Positions 56,980 through 64,000 of a stretch of DNA of 64,000 bases are shown here, piece after piece. The notes below the pieces were generated by a model. The model was given only the letters and a program-made list of their open reading frames with translations, was not told the origin of the DNA and did no database searches. Made by a program: the position numbers and the translations under genes. Origin of the DNA: Nicotiana tabacum (lineage: Eukaryota; Streptophyta; Magnoliopsida; Solanales; Solanaceae); assembly GCF_000715075.1 (NCBI RefSeq), contig NC_134100.1, forward strand, positions 26,032,609 to 26,096,608. The letters are read 5' to 3'. Position 1 is the stretch's first letter; every line of letters starts with the position of its first letter.

Positions 56980-57579
56980 GTTGATACCCAATTTTTTCCT
57001 ATATATTTTCAATATTTAAAATAACTTCAAAATATCATACATATGCATATATAAGCATGTCCAAGTGTTTAATTATTTTTAAATAATTTTAAAGGTTTAA
57101 ATTGATTTATTTTCTCCCTTTTTATCCATAAAATCCCAATAATTATTTCTAAAATTATTGTTTTGATAATTCTTCTATTGTAATTCTATATTTATGCCAA
57201 AATATGGCTAAAGTAATTTTTACATATTTTTACAATTTTCATTTAGTATTTTTAAAGCTAAATTGCACATAATTGCAATACTAGCCTTTTTTAAGGTTTA
57301 ATTATGTTTTATATTCATAAAACTGGGTCTTGTATTTTTTAAATTATTAATTATATGTTATAAATAATTTAATCTTTTTAAATTAATTTTCAGAAACCAT
57401 TTACTATTTTTTATAAATTAAAAAGTGAAAAATGGCTATTTAAATTTTAGCCAAATTGGCTTTCAAATCTAACCCAAATCAAAACCCAATTTCCCGGCCC
57501 AATTTCTAATTAAACCCTAACCTAACCCTTTTAAACCCTACCCAAACCCGGATTCCCACCTACCCCATTTGATCTGGAC

Positions 57580-57600
57580 CGTTGATCATTCAGATCAACG
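57580..57600 (+). promoter_or_regulatory. Inverted repeat in the Ogre-like LTR
   Basis: CGTTGATC and GATCAACG, 8 bp each, around ATTCA, within GGACC...ACGACC. A similar GGCCGTTGATC-style inverted repeat is common in plant Tat/Ogre LTRs. A regulatory role is a guess. Confidence 0.45.
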
Positions 57601-59098
57601 ACCACCATTCCACCTGCCTAAAATAAACCTAAACGACCCCCTTAACCTAATTCATTTCCACCAACCCGCCGCCCTTGAATCCCCTTCCTCTCCAATCCTC
57701 TCTGCAACCCCACTCAAACCCTAGCCACCGCCACCCAAATCAACCCTAATCCCATTCGATCCTCACTCAATCCATGGACTCCCATGGCTATTTGAGATGT
57801 ATACCGGTCCCCTATGTCTCCTGGTTGCCTATTTTCGTGATTTCATGGAAAGATCTTGAAGAGATCTAGTCCAGACCTTGCTCAACTTCTATACATGGTC
57901 CTTTTTTCCGGCCATCCATGGTCGTTCGAGTTAAATCCATGGCTTTTCCGGCTAAGATCGATAACTTTTCAAAGTCTTTCTCATTTTTCTAGGTTCTCCA
58001 AAACCCTAACTTTAAAGGCTTTCCGATTTTCTTTCAGATCTGTGTATGTTATGAACCTCTTAAGTGTTTTCTTAAAGGATTTTCGATTTTTAAAGCGACT
58101 CTTCATTTTCAACGATTAGGGTTTTCTTAAACTCTTTTAAAAGATCTTTTCTCCGATTTTCAATGTTATTTTATGTTTTTACTATGTTTAAATGATTTGT
58201 TTATGTTTTTCTTCTACCTAGTTCATCGTGTTAAAACCCTAAGTATCTTTGGTTTCATCCGGCGTTCAGAAACTGTCTTTTTGTATGTATGCTTGTTTCG
58301 ATTGAGTTCTTCATGGTTAAATCCTCTCCTTTGTGTGTCTTGACTGATTCTGAGTTCTTACCGTTTTTGTTAAAAACCTAATTTCCTAAAACTTTTCTCA
58401 CTTGTTACTGTGAGTTTTTAAAGACTTCCTCTACTTATTTCCGTGTGTTGGTCTGATCTCCTTTACCTGTTGTTATATGTTAGACTGGTTTCTTCACTTT
58501 GGTTCTATGTGTGAGCCATGACTGCTTGACCTTGTTGATTACCATGCTTTGAATAGTCCTTTGCCTATTCATAGCAAATCTGTATGTTTATGTTCATCTA
58601 GTTTGCTCCTTTGTCAATGTGTTTGACCCTGCATGTCTGATACGCCCATTCATTCCTTTCTATTTGTATGTCAAAGTGCAGAATCATGACTTCCTTTTTG
58701 ATTGATCCTGATTTCCTTAAGTTACAATTTGATTGCAAGGTTTTCTTATCCCTAACGTTACTCGCTTGTTTAAATTGATTGATTCCCTCCCTTTATTTGC
58801 TGTAATGTATCACCCCTACTGAATCCTTTCCCCAAATTAAGTATATTATGTACTTAGACTCAATTATATGCCCTATACTTTTATTACCCCTTATATGGTA
58901 AAGATCAACCTTTTTCAAACTGATTCTCTTTCCATCCCTGTAGTATCCGTTTGAGCTGTAACTCCCTGATTAAGGGGGAGTACTTGTATTAATTGATTCT
59001 GATTGTGATTACTTCCATATTTGTGTTAAATCTTTACTTGCTACATTATTTTCCACTTATTTTCAAAGTTATAAATACCTTAAGTCTTTCATTAATAA

Positions 59099-59185
59099 GA
59101 CACGAACAATCTAGTATTTAAGACACGAACAATCTAGTATTTAAGACACGAACAATAAGACACGAACAATCTAGTGTCCATTTCA
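59099..59185 (+). repeat. Short tandem repeat in the Ogre-like LTR
   Basis: AAGACACGAACAATCTAGTATTT, about 23 bp, is repeated three to four times, with one shortened unit. Confidence 0.85.
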
Positions 59186-60599
59186 CTATCATATCACTTA
59201 GAAAATCCTGCATTAAATGTGTTAATACCTGGTATTTTCTGCAATCATATTCCTACTGCCATGCACACTTAGAGATCTTGTTTTAGGCTAAAACAACACT
59301 AACAAACATATCATCTCTGCATATTCTGGAAATCGTGTTTAAACACTGTAATGTTTGTGCATATAGAAATCCTGCTTAGGATTCTGCATTCTGCATCTCT
59401 GTACATTAGATACCATGTCTTTAGGATTTCATTTATATTCACTTAAGCACGCTTAGGCTAACCATGGATGCATAAAATGGAATAAAATAATTTTACTCAA
59501 TTTTTTTTACAATCAACTGGCAATAATTCTATGTGTTGAACACCTAGAATAACATGTTTTAGGTAATAAAAATAATCTCCACTGTTTTAATGATTTGGAA
59601 CAACTATTGCATCTCACTTTGTACCTAGGCAAGCCTTAGGTAATAACTTAAATAAAACTGGAATTGCCTTTGTTTAATTATCAACTGTTACAACCAGCAG
59701 GCAAGCCTGATTCAGACTTCTTATCTGAGTCATGTAATAAATCTGGTTCTGCCGCAACAACTTAAAAACCCTGTTTTAGGATTTTAAAATTCAGACCTTA
59801 ACTGTGTATAAGTCATGCTGTCTATGTGCATCATCTATGGAGGTATAACTGAGCCTTCTGCTTGTTTTTTCTGTTTCCCCCCCTTTAAATGCAGTCCTAC
59901 TTGTTTTGTATGTCGCCTTAGTATATTGCCTTTAAACCTGAGGGTCTGCCTAGAACCTCTTTATAGGATAGAAGTCCTAAATTCCTCCAGGACTAATAGG
60001 AAGGGACGGGTAACAACATGTAATAAGAGTCGAGACCAATCTTCACTTTAATTACCTCCACGGGGTGGGAAAAGGTAGATATGGACATGATGACCGGTGC
60101 GTTAATACCACATGTAGCCCCTCTTTGAGGAGTGTCATACCGGATATTGTATTGATATGATCCATATTACAAACAAACCAATGACACTCCTTTACATTCA
60201 CAAATATGCTTAGATTATAATTCTTTCAAAAATCTCTTTTTTATTAATTATTTTCTTACGTTTGTGTATCTAAACTTAAATCCCCTATTATTTGAGCCAT
60301 ACTTGTTTATTTGCTAATTGTACAAATTCACAAAAACTGTCTGGTGGGGAACCACACTAGTGGATCTTGAGGGGTGCCTAACACCTTCCCCTTAGGATAA
60401 TTTCAAGTCATTACCCTGTCTCTAGTTATCAAACATAGTTAGAAATGAACCCTGTAGGTGCCCTAATGCACCTTAAAATCGTTAGGTGGTGACTTTTTAA
60501 AATTGCAAACCCCTTTCCCAAAAGGAAAAGAGTTGTACCATACCAGAATGTCAAAAACCCAATTTTCCAATATGGAGGGAAAAAGGGGGCGCGATAGCA

Positions 60600-60617
60600 T
60601 GGCGACTCTGCTGGGGA
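60600..60617 (+). other. Primer binding site of the Ogre-like element
   Basis: TGGCGACTCTGCTGGGGA directly after the LTR. One base differs from the Tat-like element PBS at 7525. Confidence 0.9.
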
Positions 60618-61281
60618 TACCTTAGGCTTTTACCATTTCAGATTGTTCTTGTGAATTTATACCCCTCCCTATGTGCAATTACTTTTTTAATTTCTTTAAG
60701 TATTCAATTTCTTTTGAAAAGCAAAACTGCCATATCTTTCTTGTTTCCTTCCATTATAGTTGCTTTAAGTTATAAAATTGCTATATTTATCGCTTTCTTA
60801 ACGTGCAAATGCATGTTAACATGCTTTTAATTATTGCATAATCATGCTCAATATCATACTCCACTCGTGACAAACAAATACTATAGTAATGCTTGATGAG
60901 TTGTTGTGCTCTTCCTATATCATTATCCCTTAAATTCGGAAAGACATATTTACGGTAAAACTAGTCGATCAGCGGTGCATGCGACAATTCCGTGCCTTCC
61001 CCCTTGAGTTGTCCGCTCAAGGGTACCAGTCTAAAACCCCATAGAAGCCTTAAATTGTGCATGCATCATGGTCAAACCTAGCCGGGTCAGTTATGTTGTC
61101 CACATAATGATCCTTTAAGATAGCCTTGTCCCAAAGTCCCCTGGGTTTCTCTAAAACCCAAACAGACATCATCACGTTCTATGCATTTATTTGGAGAACT
61201 AAATGCTTCATGCTAATTGTTGGTATTAAATAGTCGAGTCTGGTGGGGGTAAGGGCCTAACCTTATTTGCCTTGCAGAAAT
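60618..61281 (+). other. Leader of the Ogre-like element with two hairpins
   Basis: Non-coding. Hairpin 1: arms CCCTTGAG (61001-61008) and CTCAAGGG (61016-61023), loop TTGTCCG. Hairpin 2: arms TGGGTTT (61142-61148) and AAACCCA (61154-61160). The order and spacing match the Tat-like leader. TTTGCCTTGCAG just before ORF1 resembles a 3' splice site, but this is not tested. Confidence 0.6.
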
Positions 61282-62862
61282 ATGAGGCACGAAGTCCCCA
61301 GATTCGGCATGGTCACCAATATCCACCCAAGATTGCTAAGCTGGTGGAGAGATTTACACTCTAGTGACCAAACTCTCGTCAGAAAATATATGGGAAATCT
61401 ACCATCCCTGCTGGAGATCCAACCTAACAACATGATCATAGAAGCTACCACATTGTTTTGGGATTGTGAAAGGGCCGTGTTTTGCTTTGGGGACATTAAA
61501 ATGACACCTTTGCTAGAGGAGATAGGAGGACTGGCCGGTCTAGTGTGGGAAACTCCGGGTCTGCTAATGCTCGAAAACCGCACAGGCAGGGGTTTCTTTA
61601 AAATGATGGATTTGAAGAAGAATGTAGAATTGACATGCTTGAAGGAATCATACATCCCTTTTGACTACCTATATGAAATGTACGGTCATAACAAATCCTA
61701 CCGTACCTACCCTGACAAGTTTGCCATCATGTCCTTGGGACACATCCATCGTAGGGTGTTCGTCTTCATGTTTTGCTTCTTGGGTCTAATCGTGTTTCTG
61801 ATAAAGAAAGGGAGAATCCATACTAGCCTGACTATAGTAACCAAAACCCTAATGGAGGGTATTGGTGGGCAGACATTCAGCATTGTACCCATGATCATCG
61901 AAGACATATACCGAGCCTTAGAGAAGTGCCAACGAGGAGCAAAACACTTCGAAGCCTGCAATTTACTACTTCAACTCTGGTTCACGAAACATCTCCAAAA
62001 GGGCGAATACCGATAAGAAATTCAGCAAAGGGATTGGGATGATCACATCGCTTTCCACCATCCAAAGCGAATGAATGACATCCCCAACATATTCGTTCAG
62101 CCTAAGAATGCCAAAAGATGGGTTGCCCTATTTGATAATCTGACCAAGGAACAGGTTCAATGGATGTTCGAGTGGTTTTCGACAGAGGAGTTCATCGCCC
62201 GGCCCAGAGATACACCTTTCCTAATACTAATTGGTCTAAGGGGGACATACCCTTACGTCCCTCTTCGAGTTATGAGGCAAGCTGGTAGGAAGCAAGTTAT
62301 ACCCAGGGTCGACAAGATAAGCCATTTTAGAGCTGACTTCCAAAATGATGATAGTCCCTACAAGTGCCAAGCCAAGTATATGTGGCACTGCAAGATCGTA
62401 ACGGGGAAAGACACCATTGAGCCAGACATATATCATGTCGGTTGTACTCCTTCGGGTTGGCTGGAAGACAATCATGATGGTTTGGGCCAGCCAGGGTTCA
62501 TTCGAGGTCACAGAATTATAGATGAAAATGCCGAGACACAAGTTAAGTACAATCAGCTGTGCAAAAGGATCCGTGAGTGCGAGAGCGAACACCGTGAGAT
62601 ACAAGAGTCCAACCAGAAGCTGATTGAGGAATGGAAGGACATGGCTGTCAGCGCCAACAAAAGGCTAGGATACTTGGAGCGAGGCATAGTAGAATTGGAA
62701 AGAAAATTTCTCAAAAGGGTTGAAGATTGTCAAGAGGCTGAAGGGACCGAAGGCGGACATCTAGACAGAGCATACCTATTGCTGGGATTTTGCGAGTTGG
62801 GGAAGTTGTTCGACGGAGCCAAGGATGCCGAATCTGGGGAAGGTCCTTCTGGGACCAAGTAG
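61282..62862 (+). pseudogene. Ogre-type ORF1 with a plant-mobile-domain-like region, one in-frame stop
   Basis: The first ATG of the frame is at 61282 (MRHEVPRFG). A single TAA at 62014-62016 divides a 526-residue frame that is otherwise open, so it is one gene with one nonsense mutation. The first half has the order LPSLLEIQPNN, EATTLFWD, CFGDIKMTPLLEEIGGLAG and CFLGLIVFLIKKGRI, then GAKHFEACNLLLQLWFTKHL. That pattern recalls the plant mobile domain (aminotransferase-like family, as in MAIN/MAIL1), a match made by eye. The second half has RDWDDH and GLRGTYPY-type blocks, and a C-terminal region (about 62550-62740) with heptad-like charged and leucine residues, probably a coiled coil. ORF1 of Ogre elements has no established function. 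Confidence 0.75.
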
Positions 62863-63264
62863 ATAGGAGATTATCTTTTTCGCTTTATAAATGTAATAAG
62901 GCCAATGGCCATTAGTGACTTTTATTTCTTGTTTATTTAGTGTCGTTTTGGAATTCGTCTATTTCTATCATTAAAATAAGGCATTTAACATTCTAAGTTC
63001 TCCAAACCACTTTGTCGCTAGGCCTACCTAGGGCACAAAAAGGTTCCCAAATTAGGACACGCTTTACATTCCCGCACTATGTGTTTAAATATTGCAATAC
63101 TTTTTATAATTCTCACTGACTAGATTACCTTTGTTTTTTTATTATTATTCAACTCCCTAAAGGTTAGTTCATGCACTCTGGCATCATCATCTTATTTCAC
63201 AAGATCCAAGGGCCCTCCACCCACTCCCCCTCTTAGTTCTATCAAAGGCAAGAAAAAAGGCAAA
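62863..63264 (+). other. Spacer between ORF1 and gag
   Basis: About 400 bp, AT-rich, non-coding. Nothing recognised. Confidence 0.55.
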
Positions 63265-64000
63265 ATGAAAGGTTTAAGCAATATCAGGAAGGAGAACACG
63301 ACCGAACGGGTAGAGGCCACTGATAGCCAGGGTATTCGGGTTCCAAACAAGAATGTGTCGCAGCTTGAACAGATATTGTTGAAGTTCCAGAAAGAGCTCG
63401 ATTAGGTTCGAAACCTGGCAAGCCTATCATTTTCCCTCAGCACCACAAATGTCAACTTCCCCAACACTCAAAACCCTACACCTCCTCAAAATATCCCAAA
63501 ACAACAAAATCATCCCGCTCCTCACCATCACGCCGCTCCACCAAATAACCTATGTAACACCTACCATACCCCAAACAACACTCCACTACTCATTCCAGAA
63601 CCTCAGAACTCCACAAACGACCATTTCCACACCTATACACCAGGCCACCATAACACTCCCATCTACGTGGAGACCATGCCACACTCCACCTAACCTATCT
63701 CATGCACACTTGAGTCTGATGAAAAGAATCTGCTTATTAGGAACTTGGCCGAGGAACTTAAGAAATTGACTAGCCGGATTTAGGGCATTGAGGGAAGCAA
63801 AGGAATCGAAGGGCTGGACTATGAGGATCTTTACATACAACCTGATGTCAAACTTCCCGCGGGATACAAACCTCCTAAGTTCAAAATGTTTAATGGTACA
63901 GGTGATCTAAAGGTCCATCTGAGGACATATTGCGACAAGCTGGTTGGAGTAGGGAAGGATGAAAGGATCCGCATGAAGCTGTTCATGAGGAGTTTGAAGG
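63265..64000 (+). pseudogene. Ogre-like gag, 5' part, with stops; runs off the window
   Basis: ATG at 63265 opens MKGLSNIRKENTTERVEA, then SQLEQILLKFQKELD followed by TAG, a Pro/Asn/His-rich stretch, and a second TAG after LTSRI where Gln is usual, plus a TAA in between. The conserved core begins GIEGLDYEDLYIQPDVKLP and continues with YKPPKFKMFNGTGD and HLRTYCDKL at the window end. It is homologous to the core at 10700 in the Tat-like element. It would be the particle protein. The frame continues past 64000. Confidence 0.85.

Larger units (their letters stand above)
56980..60599 (+). repeat. 5' LTR of the Ogre-like element
   Basis: About 3.6 kb, AT-rich. The exact 3' end is uncertain by about 3 nt because the terminus reads GCGATA-GCA before the PBS. 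It contains AAACCCTAA-type boxes around 57520, a perfect 8-bp stem (57580-57600), short tandem repeats at 59099-59185 and a degenerate PBS-like TGGTGACT at 60487. No coding content. Confidence 0.85.
56980..64000 (+). mobile_element. Ogre-like (Tat lineage) LTR retrotransposon, 5' part
   Basis: The 5' LTR starts TGTTGATACCCAATTTT, as Ogre LTRs commonly do. A TGGCGACTCTGCTGGGGA primer site, a long leader, an ORF upstream of gag (the ORF1 that distinguishes Ogre-type elements) and a Tat-type gag follow. The element continues beyond the right edge. GTCGT at 56975-56979 is its candidate left target duplication. Confidence 0.87.

Noticed and set aside
57500..57545. Telomere-like AAACCCTAA and CCTAACCC words
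   Set aside because: Only two or three interspersed words, not an array. More likely telo-box-like promoter words in the LTR or chance.
61750..61815. Hydrophobic stretch in ORF1 as a transmembrane segment
   Set aside because: It fits the hydrophobic core helix of the plant-mobile-domain-like fold, is short, and is flanked by domain motifs.

Overview
This window is plant nuclear heterochromatin built almost entirely of nested LTR retrotransposons of the Ty3/Gypsy superfamily. I see no host gene, rRNA, tRNA gene or CRISPR array. The lineages (Athila-like, Tat/Ogre-like and Tekay/Del-type chromovirus) and the large AT-rich LTRs suggest a large-genome dicot, most likely Solanaceae and perhaps Nicotiana. 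The family-level placement is an inference from LTR style, not proof.

Left nest (1-32227). An Athila-like element (A, minus strand) runs from beyond the left edge to 24795. Its right LTR is complete (23251-24795) and its left LTR is partial (1-639). A gag-only Tat-like element (5021-18728, plus strand) sits inside A, bounded by a perfect 5-bp duplication CCTAG. A lost its integrase region by an older deletion near 18822. To the right lie three older LTR pieces: a plus-strand LTR end (24796-26306), a minus-strand chromovirus-type LTR (26307-28902) and a plus-strand LTR with an initiator-Met primer site (28903-30790), followed by unrecognisable internal sequence.

Right nest (32228-64000). A Tekay-type chromovirus (plus) has a complete 5' LTR (32228-35018), an eroded gag-pol with chromodomain, a PPT, and a 3' LTR starting at 40113. 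A second Athila-like element (B, minus strand, 42608-56564, duplication TTGGC) interrupts that 3' LTR, and the untouched 5' LTR shows the matching empty site at 34612-34616. An Ogre-like element (plus, 56980 to the right edge) landed 4 bp before the end of the same 3' LTR. It supplies a full 5' LTR, an arginine-tRNA-type primer site, an accessory ORF1 resembling the plant mobile domain, and the start of gag.

All coding regions are broken by stops or frameshifts, so no element is autonomous as it stands. Most nonsense codons in the chromovirus are TAG, often where CAG or TGG is expected, as cytosine deamination would produce.

The most unusual signals are non-coding. (1) The chromovirus LTR leader holds an array of mini-hairpins with 3-nt, mostly GAG, loops and covarying stems. 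(2) Athila B has clusters of paired GC palindromes just upstream of the LTR TATA box, repeated internally next to a second TATAAATA box upstream of its third ORF, which looks like an internal promoter. (3) The two Tat/Ogre-type leaders share a positionally conserved pair of hairpins, one with an identical TTGTCCG loop. (4) Both Athila-like elements have a triplicated polypurine-tract module. (5) The Tat/Ogre LTRs carry a PBS-like motif about 110 bp upstream of the real PBS.
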